A stretch of DNA of 11,744 bases, taken from contig JANRCF010000019.1 of the NCBI GenBank assembly GCA_030727085.1, positions 1-11,744 of the forward strand. The letters are read 5' to 3'. Below the pieces are notes generated by a model. The model was not told the origin of the DNA and made no database searches. It saw nothing but the letters and a program-made list of their open reading frames with translations. The stretch is from Alphaproteobacteria bacterium (GTDB taxonomy: Bacteria; Pseudomonadota; Alphaproteobacteria; Paracaedibacterales; CAIOTO01). This document shows positions 1 to 6,987 of the stretch, piece by piece; position 1 is the stretch's first letter; each line of letters starts with the position of its first letter. The position numbers and the translations under genes are program-made.

Positions 1-91
1 GAGGCATCCCATAACCACTTTGTTGAGGCATCCCATAACCACTTTGTTGAGGCATCCCATAACCACTTTGTTGAGGCATGCCATAACCACT
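1..91. repeat. Tandem 24-base repeat inside the secreted repeat gene
   Basis: Three identical 24-base units occupy 1-24, 25-48 and 49-72, followed by a partial fourth copy at 73-91 with one changed base (GCATGCC in place of GCATCCC). The unit is eight codons long, so changes in copy number keep the frame. The array probably continues beyond the left edge. Perfect identity, including third codon positions, points to recent expansion or homogenisation. Confidence 0.93.
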
Positions 92-154
92 CATCGCACC
101 TACATTAGCAGTCATAGCTACAAAAGCCGTACCCATCATAAATATTTTTTTCAT
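1..154 (-). CDS. Small secreted repeat protein, SGYGMPQQ repeats (partial, runs off left edge)
   Basis: Not in a family I recognise. Read leftwards from an ATG at 154-152, the frame is open to the window edge (51 codons). It begins MKKIFMMGTAFVAMTANVGA, a short lysine-rich start and hydrophobic stretch like a Sec signal peptide, with likely cleavage after VGA near residue 20. The mature part starts SGYGMPQQ and repeats that 8-residue unit perfectly to the edge. An AAAGGAA ribosome binding site lies about 9 bases upstream of the ATG, supporting this start. Glycine-, tyrosine- and glutamine-rich repeats suggest an extended or disordered, perhaps self-associating surface or secreted protein; this is inference. 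The gene lies downstream of folC on the same strand after about 170 AT-rich bases, so it probably has its own promoter. The C-terminus and full repeat number are not visible. Confidence 0.72.
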   Translation of the reverse strand, partial: MKKIFMMGTAFVAMTANVGAMSGYGMPQQSGYGMPQQSGYGMPQQSGYGMP

Positions 155-321
155 AATTAAAATTCCTTTGTTACCGTACGACAAACTACTAATGTAAAAA
201 TTAATAGACTTATACGAAAGCATGCGTTATTCAAAAAGTCTTGCATAAACTTTTTAGCCCTTATATCAACAAATATAAAGAAAATTAATTAATAATAAGT
301 TAATCACATAATTTAAGGAAA

Positions 322-1512
322 TTATAAATTACTATGTAAAATGGATCCGACAAAAAATAATGATCCACTCGCAATCATAGGACTCTCAGTTTTCTTCATA
401 ACGTCCCATATCTCATCTACTTCTGAAAGCAATGCTGCGCTTATGCCAAGCTCTGCACTTAACTGCAATAGCTCTGTTGACGCAACACAGTCGCCTCCCC
501 CAATTGCCGAATCTATAAAGTAAAAGAAACATGCAACGGAGGCACAATGTTTAAGTATTGAAGAGGCGTCTTTTCTGGCCTTTATATGAATAAAAAATGT
601 CCAAGGACGCGTGTCTAATTGCGCCAAACTAAGTGCCAAAGCTTTTGCTCCAGCCTCATTATGTGCACCATCAAGCCAGATTTCTCCACATGACAAAATT
701 AATCGTTGTAAACGTCCTGGCCATTTAGCTTTTCTCAGCGATTCTTCTATAGAGCTGCACTTAATTCCAGCCGACTCAATCATTTGCACAGCAATCTCTG
801 CATTCGCGCGCTGATGTGCCCCTATTAGGCCTAAGTCTCTTTCTCTAGTAGAGGATGCAAGGATAAGTGGTGCGCCTTGTTTTTGTGCTACTTGCGCAAT
901 GACATCATGCACAGAAGGCTCTAAATTTTTCCCCACAACAACAGGAATACCAGGCTTAATAGTGCCGGCTTTTTCAAAAGCAATAGCATCGGCTGTTTCA
1001 CCAAGATCAGATTGGTGATCTAATGAAATCGATGTGATCGCAGTTATAAGTGGATTGTTAATAACATTGGTTGCGTCAAGTCTTCCGCCAACACCAACCT
1101 CTAACAATGTAAAATCTGCTGGCGTGTGTGCAAACAAAAAAAATGCGAGGCATGTCGTAGCTTCAAACGTTGTGATTGGTGCGCCATCATTTATACGCAG
1201 CACCTCGGCCAATGCATCCGCTAACACGTCGTCCGTGGCAGGCACACCGCACAACTCAATCCTCTCATTAAAACGAACAAGATGCGGCGATGTATAACGA
1301 TGAACTGAGTAGCCATTGTCCTCGAGAATTTGCTTTATAAAAGCAAGAGTCGACCCCTTGCCATTTGTACCTGCCACGTGAAACACAGGCGGGATGTTCA
1401 GATGAGGATTACCTAATTTTTCGAGCAATGCTCTGCAGCGTTCCAGTCCCAGGTCAACTTCTTTATAATGAAGTAAGCAGGTTTCTTTAAGCAGATCGTG
1501 CAAGCAGGGCAT
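322..1512 (-). CDS. folC: Bifunctional folylpolyglutamate synthase / dihydrofolate synthase
   Basis: FolC joins glutamate to dihydropteroate or to folates using ATP, in the cytoplasm, as the last step of folate synthesis. Mur-ligase-like features are in the expected order: the P-loop GTNGKGST at residues 48-55, SPHLVRFNERI at 75-85, the LEVGVGGRLDATN block near 137-149, SISLDHQ with EKAGTIKPG after it, GAHQ at 231-234, and the C-terminal-domain motif DGAHN near 281-285. The length of 396 residues is slightly short for the family but nothing essential looks missing. I chose the ATG at 1512 because GGAG lies 9 bases upstream; a GTG at 1527 would add five residues but has no binding site. The start lies inside the end of accD (26 shared bases), implying co-transcription and translational coupling. 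The accD-folC order is a common alphaproteobacterial arrangement, where trpA often precedes it; trpA is not here. Confidence 0.95.
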   Translation of the reverse strand: MPCLHDLLKETCLLHYKEVDLGLERCRALLEKLGNPHLNIPPVFHVAGTNGKGSTLAFIKQILEDNGYSVHRYTSPHLVRFNERIELCGVPATDDVLADALAEVLRINDGAPITTFEATTCLAFFLFAHTPADFTLLEVGVGGRLDATNVINNPLITAITSISLDHQSDLGETADAIAFEKAGTIKPGIPVVVGKNLEPSVHDVIAQVAQKQGAPLILASSTRERDLGLIGAHQRANAEIAVQMIESAGIKCSSIEESLRKAKWPGRLQRLILSCGEIWLDGAHNEAGAKALALSLAQLDTRPWTFFIHIKARKDASSILKHCASVACFFYFIDSAIGGGDCVASTELLQLSAELGISAALLSEVDEIWDVMKKTESPMIASGSLFFVGSILHSNL

Positions 1513-2371
1513 GAGTTGCTGCTCCACTTGGCATAATGTGAGTTAACAATTGGCCAATTGTCTTTTTCATTTCAGAACGATGAATAACCATATCAACCAT
1601 GCCGTGTTCCAATAAATACTCAGCTTTCTGAAAGCCCTCGGGTAGTTTTTGACGAATTGTTTCTTCAATCACACGTGCACCCGCAAAACCAATCATGCAC
1701 CCTGGTTCTGCAATAGATACGTCACCAAGCATGGCAAAGGACGCCGTTACGCCACCCGTTGTTGGGTCTGTAAGCAATGTAATATATGGCAGGCTGGCTT
1801 CTTTCACACGCTGGACGGCAATAATTGTGCGTGGCATTTGCATTAATGACAAAATACCTTCCTGCATACGAGCTCCGCCAGAGGCTGAAATAGCAATCAG
1901 CGGAGAATTTGTTTTAACAGCATATTCGGATGCTGTTACCAAGGCTTCACCCGCTGCAAGCCCCATGGAACCGCCCATGAAATTAAAATCAAAGGCAGCA
2001 ATCACCGTGGGAATACGACTGATTTGACCATATGCGACGATAACTGAATCAGTACGATTTGTTTTTTGACGATATTCCTTTAATCGATCAACATATCGCT
2101 TTGAATCTTTGAATTTCAAAGGATCTGCGATCACTTTTGGTACATCTATTAGTGTGTAGCTTTGTTCATCAAAAAGCGATTCCAAACGATGGGTAACGTC
2201 GATCCGCATGTGATGCTGACAGTGATGACAAACAAACAAATTATCCTGCAGATCGCGATGAAACAGCATATGTTCGCAGCTAGGACATTTTGTCCACAAA
2301 TTATCCGGAATATCATTGCGTTGAATCAATGCTTGGATTTTAGGTTTAACAAAATTTGTTAGCCAATTCAT
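1487..2371 (-). CDS. accD: Acetyl-CoA carboxylase carboxyltransferase subunit beta
   Basis: AccD pairs with AccA to move the carboxyl group from biotin-BCCP to acetyl-CoA, giving malonyl-CoA for fatty acid synthesis in the cytoplasm. The 294-residue product has the N-terminal four-cysteine zinc finger (Cys29, Cys32, Cys48, Cys51), then the crotonase-fold core: FMGGSMGLAAGEA at 131-143, SASGGARMQEG at 162-172, TDPTTGGVTASFAMLGD at 201-217, AEPGCMIGFAGARVIEETI at 221-239 and LPEGFQKAEYLLEHGMVD at 243-260. Length and motif order are normal. The ATG at 2371 starts the conserved NWLTNFVKPKI region; its upstream sequence has only a weak binding site (GATGAG). Its 3' end overlaps folC. No clear sigma-70 promoter was found upstream, where a pair of palindromic repeat units lies. 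Confidence 0.97.
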   Translation of the reverse strand: MNWLTNFVKPKIQALIQRNDIPDNLWTKCPSCEHMLFHRDLQDNLFVCHHCQHHMRIDVTHRLESLFDEQSYTLIDVPKVIADPLKFKDSKRYVDRLKEYRQKTNRTDSVIVAYGQISRIPTVIAAFDFNFMGGSMGLAAGEALVTASEYAVKTNSPLIAISASGGARMQEGILSLMQMPRTIIAVQRVKEASLPYITLLTDPTTGGVTASFAMLGDVSIAEPGCMIGFAGARVIEETIRQKLPEGFQKAEYLLEHGMVDMVIHRSEMKKTIGQLLTHIMPSGAATHALLARSA

Positions 2372-2407
2372 AAATTTTACTCATCGTTAAAGAATGTCTA
2401 GTAACAA

Positions 2408-2487
2408 GATTGCCGCGTCACTACGTTCTTCGCAATGACGTGCCTCATTTTTTGTCATCGCGAACCTGAAAAGCAGGTATGGCGATC
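2408..2487. repeat. Two palindromic (REP/BIME-like) units in inverted orientation
   Basis: The first unit, 2408-2439, runs from GATTGCC to CGCAATGAC and folds on itself through ATTGC/GCAAT plus an inner CGT/ACG stem. The second unit, 2454-2487, runs from GTCATCGCG to GGCGATC and folds through ATCGC/GCGAT and ACCTG/CAGGT around an AAAAG loop. The outer edges of the two units are also near-inverted copies of each other (6 of 7 and 8 of 9 positions), so both together can form one large hairpin with a 14-base spacer. The interiors have diverged. Palindromes with GATTGC...GCAATGAC ends occur as dispersed repeats in many bacterial genomes. The pair sits between the rpsA terminator and accD. It lacks a downstream T-run, so it is not a standard terminator. 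Confidence 0.75.
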
Positions 2488-2540
2488 TAATAAAAATATT
2501 AGCCGCTAGTAATTTATACCCTAAAGCCACATAAATGTAC

Positions 2541-2569
2541 AAAAGAAAAAGGGGCGAATGAACGCCCCT
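2541..2569 (-). terminator. Rho-independent terminator of rpsA
   Basis: A perfect 7-bp stem, AGGGGCG (2550-2556) with CGCCCCT (2563-2569), encloses a 6-base loop. On the minus strand it is followed by TTTTTCTTTT (2550-2541). It lies 26 bases beyond the rpsA stop codon, so it should end the rpsA transcript and separate it from accD-folC. Confidence 0.9.
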
Positions 2570-2594
2570 CCCATTATTTCATAAGAAAATAGTC

Positions 2595-4289
2595 TTACGA
2601 ACCAGCCTTTTTCTTCATTGCTGCACCAAGAATATCACCAAGGCTTGCACCGCTATCTGATGAACCATACTCAGCAAGAACTTGCTTTTCTTCGTCCATT
2701 TCGCGGGCTTTAATTGACATATTTACGCGGCGTGTTGATTTATCAACAGACAACACTTTCGCATCAATCTTCTCACCAACAGCAAAGCGATCTGGGCGTT
2801 GCAAATCGCGATCACGTGACAAGTCAGCTTTTTTAATTGTACCAACAGAACCACCTTCGATTTCAACTTCAATACCTTTGTCTGAAACCTGACTTACTGT
2901 GCCTGTCACAATCGCACCCTTTTTAAAGGCTGATGCAGCAGATTCAATTGGATCATTCGTAAGTTGCTTAACACCAAGGCTAATACGCTCTTTTTCAGGA
3001 TCAACATCAAGAACTTTAACGGTAATTGTTGAGTTCTTCGCGTATTCCTTCACGGCCTCTTCACCTGATTTATCCCATGACAAATCAGACAAATGGATCA
3101 TACCATCAAGCGCATCGCTTACACCAACAAACAAACCAAATTCAGTAATGTTCTTAATTGTTCCTTCAAGAACGCTACCAACTGGATGTACGTCAAGGAA
3201 TTGCTTCCATGGATTTTCTGTACCTTGCTTGAGGCCAAGACTAATACGACGCTTAGCCGGATCAACTTCAAGAACAACAACATCAACTTCTTGCTCAACA
3301 GCTACAATTTTGTTTGGATGAACGTTTTTCTTTGTCCAGCTCATCTCGGTCACATAAATAAGACCTTCGATATTGCCTTCCAATTCAACGAATGCACCGT
3401 AATCAGCAATACTTGTAATCTTACCCTTGAGACGCGTGCCAGGTGAAAAGGTATCTTCTTTACCTTTCCATGGATCTTCTTCAAGTTGCTTCATACCAAG
3501 GCTAATACGTTGTGTTTCTTTATTGAAACGAATCACCATCACTTTAACAGTCTCACCAAGCTTTAATACGTCTGCCGGGTGATTAATACGACGCCATGAA
3601 ATGTCAGTAACGTGCAACAAGCCGTCAACGCCACCCAAATCAATAAATGCACCGTAGTCTGTAATATTCTTAACGATACCATCAAGAACTTGATTTTCTT
3701 GAAGTTGTGATACTAGTTCAGTACGCGCTTCAGCACGTGATTCTTCAAGAACTGAGCGACGTGAAACAACGATGTTGCTACGGCTCTTGTCCATTTTAAG
3801 AATTTTGAAAGGTTGAACCAAATTCATCAATGGGCCAACATCGCGCACAGGGCGAACGTCAACTTGGCTACCAGGCAAGAATGCAACAGCGCCGTTCAAA
3901 TCAACAGCAAAACCACCTTTTACTTTACCGAAGATAACACCATTTACAAGTGTACCAATTTCAGATGCTCTTTCAAGATCCATCCAAGCAGCTTCGCGGC
4001 GTGCTTTTTCAACGCTAAGTGCAGCATCGCCATTGCGATCTTCAATACGCTCAACGAATACATCGATTGTATCGCCAACTTTAACTTCTTCGCCTAAACC
4101 ACGTGCGTTAATTTCTTTTAGTGGCACACGGCCTTCTGACTTTAAACCTACGTCGATAATCGCGATATCTTTTTGTATAGCAACGATACGGCCTTTTACA
4201 ACTTTGCCTTCAAAGGACATTTGTCCTGACATTGAACTTTCAAGTAGTTCTGCAAAGCTTTCTTTGTGGGATGATTGGTTCAATTCCAT
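2595..4289 (-). CDS. rpsA: 30S ribosomal protein S1
   Basis: S1 binds mRNA on the 30S subunit and helps start translation of structured or weakly marked messages. The 564-residue product has six S1 RNA-binding (OB-fold) domains, at roughly 28-90, 108-172, 198-270, 283-357, 371-446 and 457-530. Domains 3 to 5 are the best conserved, with repeated signatures such as ITDYGAFIDLGGVDGLLHVT and matching ISLG-K endings; domain 6 is more divergent. Length fits a full six-domain S1. The ATG at 4289 has AAAAGGAAA about 6 bases upstream. A promoter at 4357-4385 and terminator at 2541-2569 make it a single-gene unit. The frequent neighbours cmk and ihfB are absent here. Its 5' leader of about 60 bases carries a small CCCG-A-CGGG palindrome (4325-4333); a role in S1 autoregulation is possible but unsupported. 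Confidence 0.97.
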   Translation of the reverse strand: MELNQSSHKESFAELLESSMSGQMSFEGKVVKGRIVAIQKDIAIIDVGLKSEGRVPLKEINARGLGEEVKVGDTIDVFVERIEDRNGDAALSVEKARREAAWMDLERASEIGTLVNGVIFGKVKGGFAVDLNGAVAFLPGSQVDVRPVRDVGPLMNLVQPFKILKMDKSRSNIVVSRRSVLEESRAEARTELVSQLQENQVLDGIVKNITDYGAFIDLGGVDGLLHVTDISWRRINHPADVLKLGETVKVMVIRFNKETQRISLGMKQLEEDPWKGKEDTFSPGTRLKGKITSIADYGAFVELEGNIEGLIYVTEMSWTKKNVHPNKIVAVEQEVDVVVLEVDPAKRRISLGLKQGTENPWKQFLDVHPVGSVLEGTIKNITEFGLFVGVSDALDGMIHLSDLSWDKSGEEAVKEYAKNSTITVKVLDVDPEKERISLGVKQLTNDPIESAASAFKKGAIVTGTVSQVSDKGIEVEIEGGSVGTIKKADLSRDRDLQRPDRFAVGEKIDAKVLSVDKSTRRVNMSIKAREMDEEKQVLAEYGSSDSGASLGDILGAAMKKKAGS

Positions 4290-4356
4290 GTAATTTCCTT
4301 TTAATATGGCTTTTTTACGTCACGCCCGACGGGGTTAGAGGGTACAATTAACGCAT

Positions 4357-4385
4357 ATTATGGTGGAATAACGCTTAAAAATCAA
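4357..4385 (-). promoter_or_regulatory. Sigma-70-type promoter of rpsA
   Basis: On the minus strand, TTGATT (4385-4380) and CATAAT (4362-4357) are separated by exactly 17 bases. Each is close to the TTGACA/TATAAT consensus. The predicted start near 4350 gives a leader of about 60 bases before the rpsA ATG. Confidence 0.7.
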
Positions 4386-4442
4386 TTGAAAAAGATGAGA
4401 AAGGCATTTACAAACGTAAGATCATAAAAAAACACTTCTAAT

Positions 4443-4488
4443 AAAAAATGCTCAAAGCATTTATTGAAAATCAAATAAACTTTGAGCA
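4443..4488 (-). terminator. Rho-independent terminator of the 162-residue secreted protein gene
   Basis: A perfect 9-bp inverted repeat (TGCTCAAAG at 4449-4457, CTTTGAGCA at 4480-4488) encloses a further 6-bp TTTATT/AATAAA stem. On the minus strand it is followed by six T residues (4448-4443). It lies 40 bases after the stop codon of the gene at 4529-5017 and upstream of the rpsA promoter, separating the two units. Confidence 0.85.
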
Positions 4489-4528
4489 CCTATAAATTCA
4501 GATAAGTCTATGCTATTAAATTCATAAT

Positions 4529-5017
4529 TTAAGCACTCTTCCTATCCGCCTTATCAACAGCGGCCTTAATAAGATCACCGATTATTTCTGCCTGGGGAGC
4601 TAACGCATCAACGACAGTATTAAACTCATCAATACCTTTTGCTGTATTTGGGTCAATAGCTAAAGCAGTATCTGTACTAATTTTCAACGCCTCATGGAGA
4701 TCATCGGCATTAACGACAGCAATAGCACCATCAAGACCAATTTGAATTTTACCTAAAGTTTTAGCAGCCTTTTCATCTCCCTGAGCAGCAGAAATAACTG
4801 TAGCTGCTGAAATTATAGCCGTCCCAGCTTGCTGTATGGCCGGAGCTACTTCTACAACAACATTTGCAGTATCTCTCATGCAGCTTCTAAAGCAATTCAA
4901 AGACCAACTTCTTTTTTTCTTATGATCTGTATGATCTACTTCCGAAGCAAACATTTGACCAGCACCCGCACTCATTAAAGCTGTATACATAATTACCTTT
5001 TTTGTAATTTTAGACAT
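4529..5017 (-). CDS. Secreted protein of unknown function, alanine-rich
   Basis: I do not recognise a family. The 162-residue product starts with a signal-peptide-like segment: KITKKV, then a hydrophobic stretch, with possible cleavage after MFA near residue 24. A basic KKKR patch follows at 33-36, then Cys42 and Cys46. Residues 53-80 form a hydrophobic, alanine/valine/isoleucine-rich stretch that could be a helix lying in or against a membrane. The rest is a mildly acidic alanine-rich region, probably helical, ending in a charged KADRKSA tail. The ATG at 5017 is chosen because GGAGAT lies about 8 bases upstream; an in-frame ATG at 5053 would put 12 charged residues before the signal peptide and has no binding site. 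Its own promoter (5066-5095) and terminator (4443-4488) show an independent gene. An exported or membrane-associated role is inference. Confidence 0.7.
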   Translation of the reverse strand: MSKITKKVIMYTALMSAGAGQMFASEVDHTDHKKKRSWSLNCFRSCMRDTANVVVEVAPAIQQAGTAIISAATVISAAQGDEKAAKTLGKIQIGLDGAIAVVNADDLHEALKISTDTALAIDPNTAKGIDEFNTVVDALAPQAEIIGDLIKAAVDKADRKSA

Positions 5018-5065
5018 GAAATAATCTCCGCTGTAGCGTGGCACCATTGCCATGTATAAATGTAT

Positions 5066-5095
5066 ATTATAAATATTAATAATCTATTAAAACAA
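5066..5095 (-). promoter_or_regulatory. Sigma-70-type promoter of the 162-residue secreted protein gene
   Basis: On the minus strand, TTGTTT (5095-5090) and a perfect TATAAT (5071-5066) are 18 bases apart. The predicted start near 5059 gives a leader of about 42 bases to the ATG at 5017. It would also place the alternative ATG at 5053 almost at the transcript's 5' end, which favours the shorter start. The region is very AT-rich, so chance matches are easier. Confidence 0.6.
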
Positions 5096-5195
5096 AATAT
5101 TATGTTAACAAAAAGTAAAAAACAAGTTTTGTTAGATTATTTAAAACAATATTAAATTTGTAAGTAGCGTGGTCAACCTACTGTTTGGTTTCGCC

Positions 5196-5225
5196 TTGCT
5201 TATTTTTGTCTTTTTTTGATACAAT
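5196..5225 (+). promoter_or_regulatory. Sigma-70-type promoter of lepB
   Basis: TTGCTT (5196-5201) and TACAAT (5220-5225) are separated by 18 bases, and the predicted start near 5232 gives a leader of about 23 bases before the lepB ATG. The -10 box overlaps an in-frame TTG at 5216, which argues against using that TTG as the lepB start. Confidence 0.6.
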
Positions 5226-5254
5226 TAGCGAATGTATTAAAAGGATTTAAAAGC

Positions 5255-6037
5255 ATGACGACGCAAAATATGAAGCGCGACACTCAAAATAATTTTTCCA
5301 AATTCAAACAATCCCGCGTATGGACAGAAACCAAAGGTTTCTTCAACGCCTTCGTTGTCGCGATGATCATTCGTACATTTTTATTTCAACCTTTTAGCAT
5401 TCCCTCGGGGTCCATGTATCCAACGTTAATGGTTGGCGACTTCTTGTTTGTAAATAAATTTTGTTATGGCTATTGCAATCACACATTCCCCTTTGCGCCA
5501 AATATAATAGCAAACCGTATTTGGTCGTCCGAGCCAAAGCAGGGTGATGTTGTTGTGTTTAATAATCCAAAAGATGAAGGCAAAGATTACATTAAGCGTT
5601 TGATTGGCAAACCTGGTGATCGCATTCAAATGAAACAAGGAGTTTTGCATGTTAATAGTGCACCTGTGAAACTTGAAAAGATTGACGATTACCACATGGT
5701 TGATGAAATCACTGGGCAATTCCTTGTTATGCCGTGTTATATTGAGACGTTGCCGAATGGTGTAAAACATCCGATTTTGAAGGGTCGCCCCATGGGTGAA
5801 GGTCGCCTTGATAATACAGAGGAATTTGTTGTTCCAGCAGGTCACTATTTTATGATGGGTGACAATCGTGACAATTCAAGTGATAGCCGGGTGCACTCAA
5901 TAGTTGGTTTTATTCCTGAAAAAAATGTGATTGGCCGAGCGGAAATTTTATTCTTTTCAACATCTGCAAAATGGTATCAACCTTGGAATTGGCCATTTGC
6001 ATTGCGATATGAAAGACTGCTGAATTTCATTCGGTAG
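5255..6037 (+). CDS. lepB: Signal peptidase I
   Basis: LepB is the membrane serine protease that removes signal peptides from proteins exported by Sec or Tat. The 260-residue product has one N-terminal membrane segment (about 29-45), then the family boxes: IPSGSMYPTL with the catalytic Ser53, GDFLFVNKF at 61-69, DYIKRLIGKPGD at 111-122 with the catalytic Lys114, and the C-terminal GDNRDNSSDSR box. The active domain would face the periplasm. Both catalytic residues and the spacing fit a working enzyme. I chose the ATG at 5255, with AAGGAT about 8 bases upstream; the in-frame TTG at 5216 overlaps the promoter. A promoter precedes it and a terminator follows at 6062, so it stands alone; the frequent partners rnc and acpS are not adjacent. 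It would process the small exported proteins encoded around it. Confidence 0.97.
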   Translation: MTTQNMKRDTQNNFSKFKQSRVWTETKGFFNAFVVAMIIRTFLFQPFSIPSGSMYPTLMVGDFLFVNKFCYGYCNHTFPFAPNIIANRIWSSEPKQGDVVVFNNPKDEGKDYIKRLIGKPGDRIQMKQGVLHVNSAPVKLEKIDDYHMVDEITGQFLVMPCYIETLPNGVKHPILKGRPMGEGRLDNTEEFVVPAGHYFMMGDNRDNSSDSRVHSIVGFIPEKNVIGRAEILFFSTSAKWYQPWNWPFALRYERLLNFIR

Positions 6038-6061
6038 AGATTTAATTTTGTTGAAGTTAGA

Positions 6062-6099
6062 AAAGCCCTGATGCGCAAATGTTTCAGGGCTTTCTTGTG
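6062..6099 (+). terminator. Rho-independent terminator of lepB
   Basis: A perfect 10-bp stem, AAAGCCCTGA (6062-6071) with TCAGGGCTTT (6084-6093), encloses a 12-base loop. The tail is TTTCTTGTG, only moderately T-rich. It begins 24 bases after the lepB stop codon. Confidence 0.78.
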
Positions 6100-6169
6100 A
6101 ATTAATTATTGCAAATTTTCATTAAAATTATTAAAAATGATTATCTTTACATACCGAACAGGATATTTT

Positions 6170-6814
6170 ATGAAATTTTTAAAAATGAACTCTATCGCAC
6201 TAGCTTATTTAGTTTTCGTTAATCAATCTGCCCAAACAATGGAATTCACAAGCAATAGTGAAGAAGCTAACCCATTGCCAATAGCAAGCATGACTGTGCA
6301 AGACGAGACATCTTTTGAAGCGGACAAAGAAATAAGCACTCTCAAAATAGGAGGAAAATTTGAAGTTCGCGGCAAAACTATTGGTGAACATACGTTACGT
6401 GCTTTAGCGGATCCTACACATCAGAAATATAAAAGACTTTCACTTCACACATGTGGAATTGGATCTGGTAAACAAAAATATTCTACAGTAGAAGTTAATG
6501 AAAGTGGGACTCTTTTAGTACATTTTCTTCTAAACGCACTTTTAAATCAAACAGAAGTTGGTTCTCTTTGTCTTGCAGGGAATGTATTGAATGATGAGGA
6601 TATTACTGTTTTGGCACCTGCCCTTAAAAATTTAACAAACCTTACCTATCTTAGTTTTTATATGAACAGAATCTCAGATCAAGGCGCTTTGACACTTGCA
6701 AATGAAGTATTACCGCATCTTGTAAACTTACGTTTTCTTGATTTAGCAGCCAATGATGTGACAGATATAGGTGTTGCCTCACTTGCTGGATGGGTGAATG
6801 AAATGAAATTTTAG
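6170..6814 (+). CDS. Secreted leucine-rich-repeat protein (RNase-inhibitor type)
   Basis: The 214-residue product has a signal-peptide-like start (KFLKMNSIALAYLVFVNQSA, cleavage near residue 22), an acidic serine/threonine-rich linker, and C-terminal leucine-rich repeats. Three repeats are clear: about 131-157 (SLCLAGNVLNDEDITVLAPAL), 158-186 (LTYLSFYMNRISDQGALTLA) and 187-210 (LRFLDLAANDVTDIGVASLA). They follow the RNase-inhibitor spacing of 28-29 residues with LxxLxLxxNxLxDxGxxxLA. A weaker repeat may begin near 88 (YKRLSLHTCGI). The protein stops right after the third repeat without a capping motif, so it may be short or truncated. The ATG at 6170 has AGGAT just upstream; an in-frame ATG at 6137 would put extra residues before the signal peptide. 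Such repeats mediate protein binding, and in host-associated bacteria often contact host proteins; the target is unknown. Confidence 0.82.
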   Translation: MKFLKMNSIALAYLVFVNQSAQTMEFTSNSEEANPLPIASMTVQDETSFEADKEISTLKIGGKFEVRGKTIGEHTLRALADPTHQKYKRLSLHTCGIGSGKQKYSTVEVNESGTLLVHFLLNALLNQTEVGSLCLAGNVLNDEDITVLAPALKNLTNLTYLSFYMNRISDQGALTLANEVLPHLVNLRFLDLAANDVTDIGVASLAGWVNEMKF

Positions 6815-6834
6815 AAAAATAATTATTGAAGTCA

Positions 6835-6905
6835 TACAGTAAAATCACATGATTTTCCCTTAACGCAAGAATGAAAAAACAAAGTGATTAAACTGTAGCT
6901 TTTTT
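6835..6905 (+). terminator. Possible terminator after the leucine-rich-repeat gene
   Basis: TACAGTAAAATCAC (6835-6848) and GTGATTAAACTGTA (6884-6897) pair at 12 of 14 positions around a 35-base loop. A run of six T residues follows at 6900-6905. The long loop and two central mismatches make this weaker than the other terminators here. Confidence 0.45.
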
Positions 6906-6944
6906 GTTCCTTGCTAAACAGCTCATCTCACTTTAAAACAAATG

Positions 6945-6953
6945 TGTGATAAT
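6945..6953 (+). promoter_or_regulatory. Possible extended -10 promoter of the 6988-9922 cluster
   Basis: TGTGATAAT at 6945-6953 matches an extended -10 element (TG, one base, then GATAAT). No good -35 box is found 16-18 bases upstream. The predicted start near 6960 would give a leader of about 28 bases to the ATG at 6988. Confidence 0.4.
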
Positions 6954-6987
6954 AATTAGAAATCATCATCGTGCTAAAAGGAAAATC

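Noticed and set aside
233..255. AAAAAGT...ACTTTTT inverted repeat between folC and the left-edge gene, as a terminator
   Set aside because: The stem is only A-T rich with a single G-C pair and has no separate T-run; such matches are expected by chance in this AT-rich DNA.
1513..1527. GTG at 1527 as the folC start
   Set aside because: No ribosome binding site precedes it, while the ATG at 1512 has GGAG at good spacing.
2899..3321. Plus-strand open frame opposite rpsA
   Set aside because: It is a shadow of the S1 repeats; its repeated peptide blocks simply mirror the repeated S1 domains.
5216..5254. Longer lepB starting at TTG 5216
   Set aside because: The codons overlap a good -10 box, and the ATG at 5255 has its own binding site.
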